A stretch of DNA of 64,000 nt, from assembly GCF_000172795.2 (NCBI RefSeq), contig NZ_CP020947.1, positions 871,001 through 935,000 of the forward strand, given 5' to 3'. Under the pieces are notes generated by a model that saw nothing but the letters and a program-made list of their open reading frames with translations, was not told the DNA's origin and searched no databases. Position numbers and translations under genes: made by a program. Source of the DNA: Rhizobium sp. CIAT894. Lineage in GTDB: Bacteria; Pseudomonadota; Alphaproteobacteria; Rhizobiales; Rhizobiaceae. Below, piece by piece: positions 1-9,543 of the stretch (position 1 is its first letter; every line of letters starts with the position of its first letter).

Positions 1-996
1 CATCAATATGTGCCGCTTGATCTGAAGCCCTCCGTCAGCCGCTTCCTCGACTATTGGCAGCCCGATTGCGCCATCATCGCCGAATCCGAGATCTGGCCGG
101 CAACCGTGCTGGAACTCGGCCGCCGCCGCATTCCGCAGATCCTGATCAATGCCCGCATGTCGGACCGCTCCTTTGCCCGCTGGCGCCGCCGCCCGGCGAT
201 CGCCGAAGCCCTGTTCGAGAATCTGGCCCTCGTCATCGCCCAGTCGGATATGGATGCCGAACGTTTCCGCGATCTCGGCGCCGTCCCGGTCATCACCTCG
301 GGCAATCTGAAGGTCGATACCGACGCACCGCCTTACGACAGCGCTGTCCTTGCCCGCTACAAGAAGCAGATCGGCGAGCGCAAGACCTGGGCGGCGATCT
401 CGACCTTCGACGGCGAGGAGAATGCCGCCGCCATCGTCCATCGGGCGCTGAGAGAGCGCGATCGTCAATTGACGATCATCGTGCCGCGTCACCCCGAACG
501 CTGCGACGAGATCGAGGCGGCCCTGGTCAAGCAGGGGCTGAAGATCGCCCGCCGCACCCGTGACGACGTCCTGTCGGCCGATGTCGATATTTTCCTCGGC
601 GATACGATCGGCGAAATGGGCCTCTATTTGCGACTGACGGAAATCGCTTTCGTCGGACGCTCGCTCTTTGCCGAAGGCGGCCAGAACCCGCTGGAGCCCG
701 CCATGCTCGGCTGCGCCGTCCTCTCCGGCGGCCATGTGCAGAATTTCCGCGAGGCCTATCAGAAGCTTGCCCGCAGCGGCAGCGCCCGCATGGTGCGCGA
801 TACCGAGATGCTGGCCAAGGGCGTGCACTACCTGCTGATCAACGACGAAGCCCGCCGCAACATGATCGAGGCCGGCATCACCGCCGTGCACGAGATGCGC
901 GGCGCGCTGACCGCCACCGTGAAGGGGCTGGAACCCTATATCAATCCGCTGACGGTAAAGGCGCGGCTGTTGCCCAAGGCCGTGGCCCAGCTCTAA
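1..996 (+). CDS. waaA: 3-deoxy-D-manno-octulosonic acid (Kdo) transferase, C-terminal part
   Basis: The reading frame is open from the first base (HQYVPLDLKPS...), so the gene starts upstream of the window and 331 C-terminal residues are visible. WaaA/KdtA is a membrane-associated family-30 glycosyltransferase that adds Kdo from CMP-Kdo to lipid IVA. Seen here are the family blocks ESEIWP near the left edge, GDTIGEMGLYLRL and FVGRSLFAEGGQNPLEPA (about residues 200-240 of the visible part), which form the nucleotide-sugar binding C-terminal domain. The stop lies 9 bases before a HAD phosphatase gene and lpxK follows, so the three probably form a lipid A core assembly operon. The family assignment is firm; how many Kdo residues it adds cannot be read from the sequence. 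Confidence 0.95.
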   Translation, partial: HQYVPLDLKPSVSRFLDYWQPDCAIIAESEIWPATVLELGRRRIPQILINARMSDRSFARWRRRPAIAEALFENLALVIAQSDMDAERFRDLGAVPVITSGNLKVDTDAPPYDSAVLARYKKQIGERKTWAAISTFDGEENAAAIVHRALRERDRQLTIIVPRHPERCDEIEAALVKQGLKIARRTRDDVLSADVDIFLGDTIGEMGLYLRLTEIAFVGRSLFAEGGQNPLEPAMLGCAVLSGGHVQNFREAYQKLARSGSARMVRDTEMLAKGVHYLLINDEARRNMIEAGITAVHEMRGALTATVKGLEPYINPLTVKARLLPKAVAQL

Positions 997-1005
997 GGAT
1001 ATATC

Positions 1006-1728
1006 ATGTCGGCAGCCTCTCCTATCAAAGGCATTCTCTTCGACAAGGACGGCACGCTGCTCGACTATGACGAGAGCTGGCTGCCTGTGAACCGCGAGCT
1101 TGCCCGCATTGCCGCGCAAGGAGATCCGCTTCTGGCCGACCGGCTGCTGGCCGCCTGCGGCATGGATCCGGTCACCGGCCATATCGTTCCCGACAGCCTG
1201 CTTGCCGCCGGCAATACGCGCCAGATCGCCGAGGGTCTGGTTGCCGCGGGCTCGATGGTCGATGTTGGCCAACTGACGGTGCGCCTCGACGAACTCTTTT
1301 CCAACGCCGCCGAATTTTCCGTGCCGGTGACCGACCTCGCCGGCTTCTTCGCAAGGCTGCACGGACGCGGTTTCAAGCTCGGCGTCGCCTCCAGCGACAA
1401 CGAGCGTTCGATCCGCCAGACGGCGGAACGCTTCGGTTTTGCCCGCTATGTCGATTACATCGCCGGCTATGACAGCGGTTTCGGCGTCAAGCCGGAGCCG
1501 GGCATGGTGCTCGGCTTCTGCGCCGCGACCGGTCTTTCGCCGGAAGAGGTGGCGATGGTCGGCGACAACAATCACGATCTGCACATGGGCCTGAATGCCG
1601 GCACCGGGCTGAGGATCGCCGTGCTGACCGGCACCGGTTCGCGCGATTCGCTTGCCGCGGCCGCCCATCACGTGCTCGACGATATCACCGCCATCGAGAC
1701 GCTGTTGCCGGATCTGCAGCCGGCCTAA
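1006..1728 (+). CDS. HAD-superfamily phosphatase (phosphoglycolate phosphatase-like)
   Basis: A 240-residue HAD hydrolase. Motif I is FDKDGTLLD near residue 12 (the nucleophile and general acid aspartates), motif II is ASSDN near residue 128, the motif III lysine lies in KPEPGM, and motif IV is [11 protein letters not shown] near residue 185. An alpha-helical cap fits between motifs I and II, as in Gph-like class I enzymes. The ATG has an AAGGA ribosome site 7 bases upstream and starts 9 bases after waaA. The substrate is not evident: phosphoglycolate phosphatase is the usual automatic label, but the place between waaA and lpxK would also allow a role in envelope sugar metabolism. That last point is inference from position only. 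Confidence 0.85.
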   Translation: MSAASPIKGILFDKDGTLLDYDESWLPVNRELARIAAQGDPLLADRLLAACGMDPVTGHIVPDSLLAAGNTRQIAEGLVAAGSMVDVGQLTVRLDELFSNAAEFSVPVTDLAGFFARLHGRGFKLGVASSDNERSIRQTAERFGFARYVDYIAGYDSGFGVKPEPGMVLGFCAATGLSPEEVAMVGDNNHDLHMGLNAGTGLRIAVLTGTGSRDSLAAAAHHVLDDITAIETLLPDLQPA

Positions 1729-1834
1729 ACCTGTAAGGACTTGCATTTTCATCGGTTTTGGCTTCTCAATCCGACCCGGGCGAAAAGCGCGGGGTTCGAC
1801 CGTCGCCAGCCGGGCAGGGGAGCAGAACGGCAAG

Positions 1835-2878
1835 ATGATATCCGAAGCGCCGCCGTTCTGGTGGAGGAAAGCCGATTGGCGGGCCTGGCTGCTCGTGCCG
1901 CTTTCCTTTCTCTACGGCCGTATCGCCGGCCATCGCATGGCCCATGCACGCCGCGCCTCCGTTCCCATTCCCGTCATCTGCGTCGGCAATTTCACCGTCG
2001 GCGGCGCCGGCAAGACGCCGACGGCGCTGACCATTGCCCGTGCCGCCAAGGCCAAGGGGCTGAAGCCGGGTTTTCTCAGTCGCGGCTACGGCGGCTCGCT
2101 CGATGTGACGACGGTGGTCGATCCCGATCATCACCGCGCCGTCGCCGTCGGCGACGAACCCTTGCTGCTTGCCCAGGAGGCGCTGACGGTGATTTCCCGA
2201 AAGCGCGTCGAGGGTGCCGCCCGCCTGGTGGCGGAGGGCGCCGATCTCATCATCATGGACGATGGTTTCCAGAGCGCCCGGCTGGCGATCGACTATGCCT
2301 TGCTGGTCATCGACGCGACCCGTGGCCTCGGCAACGGCCATATCGTGCCGGGCGGCCCGGTCCGGGCGCCGATCCGTCAGCAGCTGCGTCATGCGACGGC
2401 CCTGCTGAAGGTCGGCGGCGGCAATGCCGCCGACGGGATCGTACGCATGGCGGCGCGCGCCGCAAAGCCCTATTTCACCGCATCGCTGAAAGTGCGCGGC
2501 GACAACACGCTCGCCGGCATGAAGGTGCTCGCCTTCGCCGGCATTGCCGATCCCGCCAAATTCTTCCGTACGGTCGAATCGCGTGGCGCCGAAATCGCCG
2601 TTGCCAGGAGCTTCGGCGACCACGAGCATCTGACCGAAGAAGAGATCGACGACCTTCTGACGACCGCCGAGCGGCAAGGCCTTCTGATCGTCACGACATC
2701 AAAGGATTTCGTTCGCCTCTCCGGTCATCCCGGCAAGGCGGCTGAGCTTGCCGAAAAGAGCCGGGTGATCGAGGTCGACATGGTGTTCGAGGATCATCTC
2801 GCCCCGAGCCTGATCATCGACCGGGCGATCGTTGCCTGCCGCGAACGGCGGCTGCGGGAAATGAAGGCGAAACGTTAG
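1835..2878 (+). CDS. lpxK: tetraacyldisaccharide 4'-kinase
   Basis: LpxK phosphorylates the 4' position of the tetraacyl disaccharide precursor to make lipid IVA at the inner membrane. The P-loop [14 protein letters not shown] lies near residue 50, and DDGFQSARL, typical of the family, near residue 140. The N-terminus has a hydrophobic, membrane-associating stretch ([10 protein letters not shown]). The frame is open well upstream, to 1652, but the ATG at 1835 gives 347 residues, the normal family length, and excludes a segment overlapping the HAD gene. The gap from the HAD gene is 106 bases. The TAG stop is followed immediately by a palindromic repeat at 2879. Confidence 0.93.
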   Translation: MISEAPPFWWRKADWRAWLLVPLSFLYGRIAGHRMAHARRASVPIPVICVGNFTVGGAGKTPTALTIARAAKAKGLKPGFLSRGYGGSLDVTTVVDPDHHRAVAVGDEPLLLAQEALTVISRKRVEGAARLVAEGADLIIMDDGFQSARLAIDYALLVIDATRGLGNGHIVPGGPVRAPIRQQLRHATALLKVGGGNAADGIVRMAARAAKPYFTASLKVRGDNTLAGMKVLAFAGIADPAKFFRTVESRGAEIAVARSFGDHEHLTEEEIDDLLTTAERQGLLIVTTSKDFVRLSGHPGKAAELAEKSRVIEVDMVFEDHLAPSLIIDRAIVACRERRLREMKAKR

Positions 2879-2996
2879 AGCAATTCCAGGAAAAGTGTGA
2901 AGCGGTTTTCCCAACGCAAAGCGCGAAGCGCTTTTGCCGGGAATTGCGTTAAAGTTAGAGCGGTTCTGCGCTTCCGCGAAAACCTGAACCGCTCTA
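2879..2996. repeat. two palindromic intergenic repeats (family C, then family F)
   Basis: Family C spans 2879-2948. It runs from AGCAATTCCAGG to GGAATTGCG around the core AAAAGTGTGAAGCGG and contains an extra inner segment rich in GCGC. Family F spans 2956-2996: TAGAGCGGTT pairs with AACCGCTCTA. The first begins at the base after the lpxK stop. The second contains the stop codon of the minus-strand DUF2093 gene at 2994-2996. Family C also occurs at 25811-25997 and 34241-34287. These resemble rhizobial intergenic mosaic elements; the name is inference. Confidence 0.85.
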
Positions 2997-3224
2997 GCGC
3001 CGCTGGTTCGGCAGCACGCCGGCGCGTTTGTCGGCTTCGATCGCCGAGATCACGTCGGCATAGGGTTCCTGGCGGGCGACGCTCCAGTAGCGCAGCTCGT
3101 CGAGCGGGACCTGCTTTCCCGTCATCGCGCAGACGACATAGGAGCCGGGCGAGAGAATCTGGAAATCGCCATCGAGATACCGGATCTTCGCTTCGCGGTT
3201 TCCGTGCCCTTCGAACAAATTCAT
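2994..3224 (-). CDS. DUF2093 family small protein
   Basis: A 76-residue protein (MNLFEGHGNREAKIRYL...) of the DUF2093 family, found across Rhizobiales and of unknown function. It has no signal peptide and no membrane segment; the central part (DGDFQILSPGSYVVCAMTG) suggests a small beta-rich fold. The ATG at 3224 is preferred because upstream in-frame sequence runs into the repeat between this gene and mutL. The TAG stop sits inside the palindrome at 2956-2996, so the last codons border a mobile-type repeat. It lies downstream of mutL on the same strand but about 170 bases away, with repeats between. Confidence 0.8.
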   Translation of the reverse strand: MNLFEGHGNREAKIRYLDGDFQILSPGSYVVCAMTGKQVPLDELRYWSVARQEPYADVISAIEADKRAGVLPNQRR

Positions 3225-3254
3225 GCGCTCCGTTCCCTGCAGTCTTTCATTAAA

Positions 3255-3356
3255 GCATGTCGCGCAAAACTGTGCCGCGGTTTTGCGATCACGACATGCG
3301 GAACACCAAAATCCTAAAGCGTGATAAGCCAATCTGAAAGATCGCGACACGCTTTA
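3255..3356. repeat. mosaic repeat, family B followed by family E
   Basis: Family B (3255-3299) has arms GCATGTCG and CGACATGC with inner arms CAAAAC/GGTTTTG around CTGTGCCGC. Family E (3315-3356) has arms TAAAGCGTG and CACGCTTTA with AATCTGAAAGATCGCGA inside. The same pair in the same order recurs at 24813-24917, so B+E behaves as one composite element. Here it lies between mutL and the DUF2093 gene, 39 bases after the mutL stop. Confidence 0.85.
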
Positions 3357-3395
3357 GTCTGCCATACTCCCGCAAAGGCTGCTTTTCCAGCTTTT

Positions 3396-5198
3396 TTAGC
3401 TTCTGCCGAAAAGCCGCTCGATATCGCTGAGCTTCAATTCGATATAGGTCGGCCGGCCATGATTGCACTGGCCTGAGCCTGGCGTCACTTCCATTTCGCG
3501 CAGCAGCGCGTTCATTTCCTCCGGCCGCAGCCGTCGCCCGGAGCGCACCGATCCGTGGCAGGCCATGGTCGCCGCCACATATTCGAGCTTGGCCGACAGG
3601 CCCGACGCCGTGTCCCATTCGGCGATCTCGTCGGCAAGCTGGCGGATCAGGCCATGTGCGTCGACCTCGCCGAGCATGGCCGGCGTCTCCCGCACGGCAA
3701 TCGCCCCGGGGCCGAAACGCTCGATCGAAAGGCCGAGTTCGGAAAGCTCGGCCGCATGCTGCATCAGCCTGTCGCAATCCTCTTCCGGAATGTCGATGAT
3801 CTCGGGAATGAGCAGCACCTGCGAGGCCAGCCGCTTCGAATGCAGCGCCTTGCGCATCGCCTCGAACACCAGCCGCTCATGCGCGGCATGCTGGTCGACG
3901 ATCACGAGCCCGTCCTCGGTCTGGGCGACGATGTAATTTGCATGGATCTGCGCCCGCGCCGCGCCGAGCGGATAGCGCGCGGCTGGTTCGGGGGCGGCCG
4001 GCTGCGGCGAAAATTGCGGCTCGGCCCGCGCCGTCGGCATCGACAGCCCGTCGAAGGATGCCTGCGGCCGTTCACTGAGACCCATTGCCGGCTGGTAGGG
4101 CCGCGACGGCGATGTCTCAGCCGACCATGCCGTCTGCGGCCGCGGCGCGTAGGACTGAAAGCCCGGGCGGAAGGCGCGCAGCATATCGCTTGCCCCAGTC
4201 GTTGCCGCCCGGCTGCCGTCTCGCGCCAGCGCCTCGCGGATAGCGCCGACGATCAGGCCGCGCACCAGGCCGGGATCGCGGAAGCGCACGTCGGATTTGG
4301 CCGGATGGACGTTGACGTCGACGAGAGCCGGATCGAGCGTGATCGACAGCACCGCTACCGGGTAGCGTCCTGATGGGATCGTCTCGGCATAGGCGCCGCG
4401 GATTGCCGAAAGGATCAGCTTGTCCTGCACCGGCCGGCCGTTGACGAAGGCATATTGGTGGGCGGAGTTGCCGCGGTTGAAGGTCGGCACGCCGGCAAAG
4501 CCGGTCAGCGAAATCTCTTCGCGCACGGCGTCGAGCGCGATGGCGTTGTCGCGGAATTCCTTGCCGAGCACCTGCGCCATGCGCGCCAGATGATCGTCGC
4601 CGGTCGCCGGAAATTCCAGCGTCGCGCGGTCCGAGCCCGACAGCACGAAGCGCACGGCGGGAAAGGCGATCGCCATGCGCTTGACGATCTCGGTAATGGC
4701 GCCGGCCTCGGCCTTCTCCGACTTCAGGAATTTCAGCCGCGCGGGTGTGGCGAAGAACAGGTCGCGCACCTCGACGATCGTGCCGGGATTGGCGGCGGCC
4801 GGGCGCAAATGCGTGATCTTGCCGGCGTTGACGGCGATCTCGTGGCCGCCGGCGCTGTCGCGCCTGCGGCTGGCGATGCTGAGCCTTGCGACCGAGCCGA
4901 TCGAGGGCAGTGCCTCGCCGCGGAAGCCGAGCGTGCGGATATCCTCGAGCGTGTCGGATAATTTCGAGGTGCAGTGGCGCCGGACCGCCAGTTCCAGATC
5001 GGCCGCGTCCATGCCCGAGCCGTTGTCGCTGACGCGCAGTAGCGCCTTGCCGCCGCTCGCCGTGGCGATCTCGATGCGCGTGGCACCCGCATCGAGCGCG
5101 TTTTCGATCAGTTCCTTGGCAGCGCTCGCCGGCCGTTCGATGACTTCGCCGGCGGCGATCTGATTGATGAGCGTTTCGGAAAGCTGTCTGATGGCCAT
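3396..5198 (-). CDS. mutL: DNA mismatch repair protein MutL
   Basis: A 600-residue MutL. The N-terminal GHKL ATPase carries [22 protein letters not shown] (Mg/ATP-binding glutamate and asparagine), DNGSGMD and [12 protein letters not shown] within the first 110 residues, and [11 protein letters not shown] near residue 310. After a Pro/Ala-rich linker (about 335-410) the C-terminal dimerisation domain has [12 protein letters not shown] near residue 433, which fits the metal-binding DQHAx2Ex4E endonuclease signature, and QCNHGRPTY near the end. This suggests a nicking MutL, as expected in bacteria that do not direct repair by Dam methylation. The start is the first ATG with the conserved MAIRQLSE opening. 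It is divergent from the PAS/receiver gene, with palindromes in the gap. Confidence 0.96.
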   Translation of the reverse strand: MAIRQLSETLINQIAAGEVIERPASAAKELIENALDAGATRIEIATASGGKALLRVSDNGSGMDAADLELAVRRHCTSKLSDTLEDIRTLGFRGEALPSIGSVARLSIASRRRDSAGGHEIAVNAGKITHLRPAAANPGTIVEVRDLFFATPARLKFLKSEKAEAGAITEIVKRMAIAFPAVRFVLSGSDRATLEFPATGDDHLARMAQVLGKEFRDNAIALDAVREEISLTGFAGVPTFNRGNSAHQYAFVNGRPVQDKLILSAIRGAYAETIPSGRYPVAVLSITLDPALVDVNVHPAKSDVRFRDPGLVRGLIVGAIREALARDGSRAATTGASDMLRAFRPGFQSYAPRPQTAWSAETSPSRPYQPAMGLSERPQASFDGLSMPTARAEPQFSPQPAAPEPAARYPLGAARAQIHANYIVAQTEDGLVIVDQHAAHERLVFEAMRKALHSKRLASQVLLIPEIIDIPEEDCDRLMQHAAELSELGLSIERFGPGAIAVRETPAMLGEVDAHGLIRQLADEIAEWDTASGLSAKLEYVAATMACHGSVRSGRRLRPEEMNALLREMEVTPGSGQCNHGRPTYIELKLSDIERLFGRS

Positions 5199-5273
5199 GG
5201 GCTATTTTCGAGGATTCGGGGTTCGGAGGGAAGGGGCTTCGACAGGCTTTCCCAAAGCGTGATCCAGGGCTCT

Positions 5274-5309
5274 TCCCAAACTTGGGGATCGCTCCCCAAA
5301 ATTTGGGGA
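5274..5309. promoter_or_regulatory. paired TTGGGGA palindromes between mutL and the PAS/receiver gene
   Basis: A perfect 17-bp palindrome TCCCCAAAATTTGGGGA spans 5293-5309 and an imperfect relative TCCCAAACTTGGGGA lies at 5274-5288. The pair sits between the divergent starts of mutL (5198) and the next gene (5404), just before a promoter-like TTAACA...TATATT stretch (about 5332-5356). This looks like an operator for an unidentified repressor. A site with the same CCCCA-N5-TGGGG layout is at 16801-16815. Confidence 0.5.
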
Positions 5310-5403
5310 ACGCTAATGTTAAGCCGGTTTTAACATAAAAATGGCATTTATATTCATATACCTCCGGAAGCTGCGAAATCGAACAGATGTGGGACGCAAT
5401 GGA

Positions 5404-7149
5404 ATGAGTGCCGGCTTCGAAAAGGCGGACACATCATCGGAAACCGACGGGATTTCCGCCGACGTCGATCTTCAGACGGCGCTTTTCGATGTGGTGTGCG
5501 ACAGCCTTTCGGCCGCTTTCATCATCTATGACAAGAACGATCATCTGATCTTCGCAAGCCGCCAGACTCTGCAATTCTTCCCGCTGCCGCCGGAGATGCT
5601 GAAATCAGGCACGCGGCTTCGCGATTTCCTCGGCGCGGTCTACGACACCGGCATTCGCCAGCAATATGACGTCAAGCAGCGCGGCTCGCTCAGCCGCGAG
5701 GACTGGCTGTCGCAGAAAATCGCCTCGCATTGGCGCGAGCGCTTCGAATCCGTCGAGCGCCACGGCGCCGACAGCTGGGTCCGTTTCGCCAAGCGCAGGC
5801 TGCCGGGCGGTTACGGCGTCACCATCATTTCCGATATTTCCGAAGACAAGAAGCGCGAAGAGCAATGGCGCTCGGACCTGGAGCGCGTGCAGCTCACCGA
5901 GGATATTCTCGACAATCTGCCGTTCCCGCTTTTCGTCAAGGACCGCAACCTCACCTATGTCGCGGTCAACCTTGCCTTCTGCGAGAAATATCAGACGACC
6001 GCCGACGAGGTGCTCGGCCGCAAGAGCGCCGATCTCTTTTCCGACGAGATCGCCAAGCGCTTCGAAGAAAGCGACCGTCACGTGCTGGAGACCGGCGAGA
6101 TGTCGATCTCCCGCCAGCGGCAGATCTCCCGCGACGGCATCGAGCGCGATATCGTCAGCCGCAAGCACCGCATCGGCAAGCCGGGCCGCTATTTCCTGGT
6201 GTCGACCATGCAAGACCTGCCGCGCGACGGCGCCGATCTCGAGGAGTTCGGCCGGGCATCGGCGATCACCACGTCGAGCAATCAAAGTTACCGCCGGGCC
6301 TATGTGCCGATGCCGAGCGCCGTCGAGCGCCGTGAGCCGGCGGCGATGGAAGCGATCGTTCCGGAGAATTTCTCCGGCCGCAAGGTCCTCGTCGTCACGG
6401 CCGACCTCGCCGCCGAGACCGCCGCTTTGCGCACACTGTCGAAATACGGTTTCGAATCCTGCTCGGTCCGCGGCGAGGACGAGGAGGAGCGGTTCCTGGA
6501 AATCGCCACCTCCTCCGGCATTTCGCTCGATCTCTTGATCATCGACAATCAGATGGGCATGCGCTGCCTTGAGCTCGCCGAGCAATACGGCATCCCGTCA
6601 CTTGTCATGGACGGCTTCCAGATCGCCAACGAGCTCACCTTCCAGATCGCCCGTCATTTCAACCGCAACAGCCGCAACAGCAGCACTGGCGCGGATACGG
6701 ATTGGGAAATCAGCATTTCCGACGATGTGGTCGCCCTGCAGGTTCTCGTCGCCGAAGACAATGATATCAACCAGATCGTTTTTTCGCAGATCCTCGAGGG
6801 CCTCGGTTATCGTCATATGATCGCCGCGACCGGCGACGAGGCCGTGCGCCTCTGGGCCGAGCACCGGCCGCAGATCGTGCTGATGGATATTTCCCTGCCG
6901 GGCTTCAACGGTTTCGAGGCCGCCCGCCTGATCCGGCAGATGGAGGAAGCCGGCGGCGCAGCCCGTACCCCGATCATCGGCGTTCTTACCCAGGCCTTCG
7001 AAAGAGACCGCGCCGAATGCGTCAAAGCGGGCATGGACGATGTCATCATGAAACCCGTCAGCCCCGACATGCTCGAGGCCATATTTCAGAAACACCTGAT
7101 GGATGAGGCGATGCGCGCCGCCGCGGTTGCGGGATCGCGACATGCCTGA
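5404..7149 (+). CDS. PAS-PAS protein with tandem receiver domains, no kinase domain
   Basis: A 581-residue signalling protein. The order is PAS (about 25-130, FIIYDKNDHLIFAS), a second PAS (about 170-280, FPLFVKDRNLTYVAV), a degenerate receiver-like domain (about 320-425, VLVVTADLAAET...LLIIDNQMG) and an intact receiver (about 445-565) with the acidic pair AEDND, phosphoacceptor D495 in VLMDISLPG and the lysine of IMKPVSP. No HisKA or HATPase domain is present, so it resembles a hybrid kinase reduced to sensing and receiving parts. An ATG at 5341 is in frame, but it lies in promoter-like sequence; 5404 has GGGACG upstream and is preferred. A GGDEF-EAL gene follows after 139 bases. Partner kinase and ligand are unknown. 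Confidence 0.8.
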   Translation: MSAGFEKADTSSETDGISADVDLQTALFDVVCDSLSAAFIIYDKNDHLIFASRQTLQFFPLPPEMLKSGTRLRDFLGAVYDTGIRQQYDVKQRGSLSREDWLSQKIASHWRERFESVERHGADSWVRFAKRRLPGGYGVTIISDISEDKKREEQWRSDLERVQLTEDILDNLPFPLFVKDRNLTYVAVNLAFCEKYQTTADEVLGRKSADLFSDEIAKRFEESDRHVLETGEMSISRQRQISRDGIERDIVSRKHRIGKPGRYFLVSTMQDLPRDGADLEEFGRASAITTSSNQSYRRAYVPMPSAVERREPAAMEAIVPENFSGRKVLVVTADLAAETAALRTLSKYGFESCSVRGEDEEERFLEIATSSGISLDLLIIDNQMGMRCLELAEQYGIPSLVMDGFQIANELTFQIARHFNRNSRNSSTGADTDWEISISDDVVALQVLVAEDNDINQIVFSQILEGLGYRHMIAATGDEAVRLWAEHRPQIVLMDISLPGFNGFEAARLIRQMEEAGGAARTPIIGVLTQAFERDRAECVKAGMDDVIMKPVSPDMLEAIFQKHLMDEAMRAAAVAGSRHA

Positions 7150-7288
7150 AAACAAAGAGATTTAATCGGGCACACCGTCAACTCCCCAGATTTAGGGCGT
7201 TTCAAGCAGCAATGCCCACTGATTTACTATCGAATTGTTAAGACATGCCGGTCATTCTTTGCATGGCGCGGGAAAGCTCGGGTGGAGA

Positions 7289-8650
7289 ATGAAATCGGCG
7301 GAAACAGCTTTCTTGACCGTCGGTCAGAATGAGCTTCAGGCGATGGCCTATACCGATCCGCTGACCGGATTGGGAAATCGCAATCGCCTGCGCGACAAGG
7401 TCTTGCAGATCTCCTCCGAGCGCGCCAGCGATCCGGCCCCCTTCACCATCGGCATCGCCAATCTCGACAGTTTCAAGCCGATCAACGATCTCTTCGGCTC
7501 GACAGCCGGCGATGAGATCCTGTGCCAGGTCGCCCATCGCCTCCGCGCCTGCATTCCGGATGGCGCATTGGTCACCCGCCATGACGGCGATGAATTCGCT
7601 TTCGTGCTGCCGCTGATTTTCGAGCGCGCGAGTGCCGAGAAATTCGGCCAGATGATCCGCGAGGTTCTGTCGGCCCCCTATGATCTCGGCGACCGCAATG
7701 TCCGTCTCTCCGCCTCCCTCGGCTTTGCCATCTACCCGTTCGCCGGCGAGGATTGCGAGGAACTGCTGAAGAGTGCGGAAACCGCGCTTTACCGTTCCAA
7801 GCGCCGCGGCCGCGGCCAGATCACCGTCTATTCGCGCGAAATCGCCCAGGAAATGAAGCGCGCCACGCAGTTGGAGCAGGCGTTGAGAAACGCCATCATT
7901 TCAGACGCGATCGATGTGCATTTCCAGCCGATCGTCTCGCTGTCCAACAACCAGGTGGTCGGCTTCGAGGCGCTGGCGCGCTGGAATGATCCCGATCTCG
8001 GTTTCGTTTCGCCCGGTGTCTTCGTGCCGCTCGCCGAAGAGCGCGGTTTTATCGATGCACTGTCGGAGGCGCTGCTGCGCAAGGCCGCCGAAGCTGCCCT
8101 TTCCTGGCCGCGCGAACTCTTCCTGTCCTTCAATCTCTCCTCGGCCCAGCTGATGGATCCGGGCACGAGCGGCAGCGTATTGTCGATCCTCGGCCGCGTC
8201 GGCTTCGATCCGCATCGCCTGGAGCTTGAAATTACCGAGACTGCGGTGATGAGCTCGGCCGATACCGCCCATCGCATCATCGCCGATCTCCGCGCCGCCG
8301 GTGTGCGCATTTCGCTCGATGATTTCGGCACCGGCCAATCCAGCCTGGGGCGCCTGCGCGACTTCATCTTCGACAAGATCAAGATCGACCGCGCCTTCGT
8401 CTCGCGCATCAACTCCGACCGCGCCTCCGAACATATCATCAAGGCGATCCTGACCATGTGCGACGGCCTGGAGCTGGAAGTGGTGGCCGAAGGCATCGAG
8501 GATTATGCCGAGGCTGTGAAGCTGCGCACGCTCGGCTGCGGCATGGGCCAGGGCTATCACTTCGGCCGTCCGGCAGACGGGATCGCCACACTGCGCTTCC
8601 TGCATGAGAATTATTACGATCCGGCCATGGCGGAGCGTGCCAGCGCATAA
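7289..8650 (+). CDS. GGDEF-EAL domain protein (c-di-GMP turnover)
   Basis: A 453-residue cytoplasmic protein with a GGDEF domain (about 25-185) and an EAL domain (about 210-440); no membrane segment or sensor domain. The cyclase signature reads DGDEF (in RHDGDEFAFVLP) instead of GGDEF, so cyclase activity is doubtful. The EAL domain keeps FEALARW, FNLSSAQL, ELEITE, LDDFGTG, IKIDRAFV and VVAEGIED, the metal and catalytic positions of active phosphodiesterases. The start at 7289 is chosen over an upstream TTG because of GGTGGAG just before it. It follows the PAS/receiver gene on the same strand, which suggests that gene as its input. Net phosphodiesterase activity is inference. Confidence 0.88.
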   Translation: MKSAETAFLTVGQNELQAMAYTDPLTGLGNRNRLRDKVLQISSERASDPAPFTIGIANLDSFKPINDLFGSTAGDEILCQVAHRLRACIPDGALVTRHDGDEFAFVLPLIFERASAEKFGQMIREVLSAPYDLGDRNVRLSASLGFAIYPFAGEDCEELLKSAETALYRSKRRGRGQITVYSREIAQEMKRATQLEQALRNAIISDAIDVHFQPIVSLSNNQVVGFEALARWNDPDLGFVSPGVFVPLAEERGFIDALSEALLRKAAEAALSWPRELFLSFNLSSAQLMDPGTSGSVLSILGRVGFDPHRLELEITETAVMSSADTAHRIIADLRAAGVRISLDDFGTGQSSLGRLRDFIFDKIKIDRAFVSRINSDRASEHIIKAILTMCDGLELEVVAEGIEDYAEAVKLRTLGCGMGQGYHFGRPADGIATLRFLHENYYDPAMAERASA

Positions 8651-8652
8651 AA

Positions 8653-8684
8653 CGATGGCGCCCTCCGGGGAGCGCCATCGCCTA
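8653..8684 (-). terminator. intrinsic terminator of the PRC-barrel gene
   Basis: A 9-bp stem, CGATGGCGC (8653-8661) with GCGCCATCG (8672-8680), is followed on the minus strand by TTTT. It lies 26 bases past the stop of the minus-strand PRC-barrel gene and 3 bases past the stop of the plus-strand GGDEF-EAL gene, so it may act in both directions. The T-run supports the minus strand. Confidence 0.65.
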
Positions 8685-8705
8685 CGCTGTACTACCGCGC
8701 GCGGT

Positions 8706-9311
8706 TTACTTAGCCGTGGTCGAGCCGGTCGCCGTGGTATCGGTGCCGGTCGCAGCCGGGGCCTTTTCCGCCGACTGCATGGCAAGCGTCTTGAACTCGG
8801 GGGCGGCCTTCAGCGATTCAGCCGTTTCGCTCGTCGTCAGCTTGACGCTGCCGTCCTGGGTGTTCTGGGCGACGGTGATCTTTTCCATCGGCACGGCGAC
8901 ATTCTTTTCGCCGATACCGAGGAAGCCGCCGACGCCGACGATCGCAGCGACGAAGCCGCCGTCCTTCTTGAGGATCAGGTCGTTGACGCTGCCGATGCTT
9001 TCATTGTTGCCGTTATAGACCGACTGGCCGATATAGGTGTTGGCGCTGACCTGGTCCGGCGCCTGTTCCGTGATATAACCGGCCTGAGCCGTGTCTGCCG
9101 TCGGTGCTGCGGCCGGAGCCTGTGCGGCATCGCCTGCGGGCTTGGTGACGTCAGGGGTGATCGCCTTCGGTGCTGCCGGATCGGCGGGCGCTGCCTGGGT
9201 CGGAGCGGCCGGATCGGCCGGTTTCGGAGCCGTCTGCGAGAATGCCGCCGGCGCGAAAGCCGTGGCAAACAGAGCGCCAGCGGCAACGGTCGTCAGAAGT
9301 TTGCGTGTCAT
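8706..9311 (-). CDS. exported PRC-barrel domain protein
   Basis: A 201-residue protein. Residues 1-25 form a clear signal peptide (MTRKLLTTVAAGALFATAFA, cleavage after AFS). An Ala/Pro-rich linker with repeated PADPAAP follows, then a PRC-barrel from about 95 to 165 (YIGQSVYNGNNESIGSVNDL, FVAAIVGVGGFLGIGEKNVAVP), and a low-complexity Ala/Thr tail. PRC-barrels are small beta-barrels that mediate binding in rRNA-maturation and photosynthetic proteins; the periplasmic versions of Rhizobiales have no assigned role. The gene stands alone, with its own terminator and a 230-base upstream gap. Confidence 0.8.
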   Translation of the reverse strand: MTRKLLTTVAAGALFATAFAPAAFSQTAPKPADPAAPTQAAPADPAAPKAITPDVTKPAGDAAQAPAAAPTADTAQAGYITEQAPDQVSANTYIGQSVYNGNNESIGSVNDLILKKDGGFVAAIVGVGGFLGIGEKNVAVPMEKITVAQNTQDGSVKLTTSETAESLKAAPEFKTLAMQSAEKAPAATGTDTTATGSTTAK

Positions 9312-9481
9312 TTCGAACCTACCTTCATTTCCCTAGAGTGATTTCTGACGCGGCAATGCCTGTTCCAGGTCTCCTTGCCGTGCCGGTTCGAAGAGGAAAT
9401 GACCGGTGCGCCGATTGGTTCCGGTTGAAAACACGGAAAATTTCTCGATTCTCACGGAACTTTTATCGCCGAACCGCCCCT

Positions 9482-9514
9482 GAAAACGAAAAGGCGCCCC
9501 GGTCGGGAGCGCCT
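9482..9514 (-). terminator. intrinsic terminator of the sugar-acid operon
   Basis: On the minus strand AGGCGC pairs with GCGCCT (outer stem 9492-9497 with 9509-9514, C/G pairs inside) and is followed by TTTTCGTTTTC. It lies 30 bases after the stop of the lactonase gene, the last gene of the minus-strand operon. Confidence 0.75.
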
Positions 9515-9543
9515 CTGGCCGGCAAAATTCAGATGGCCCGGTT

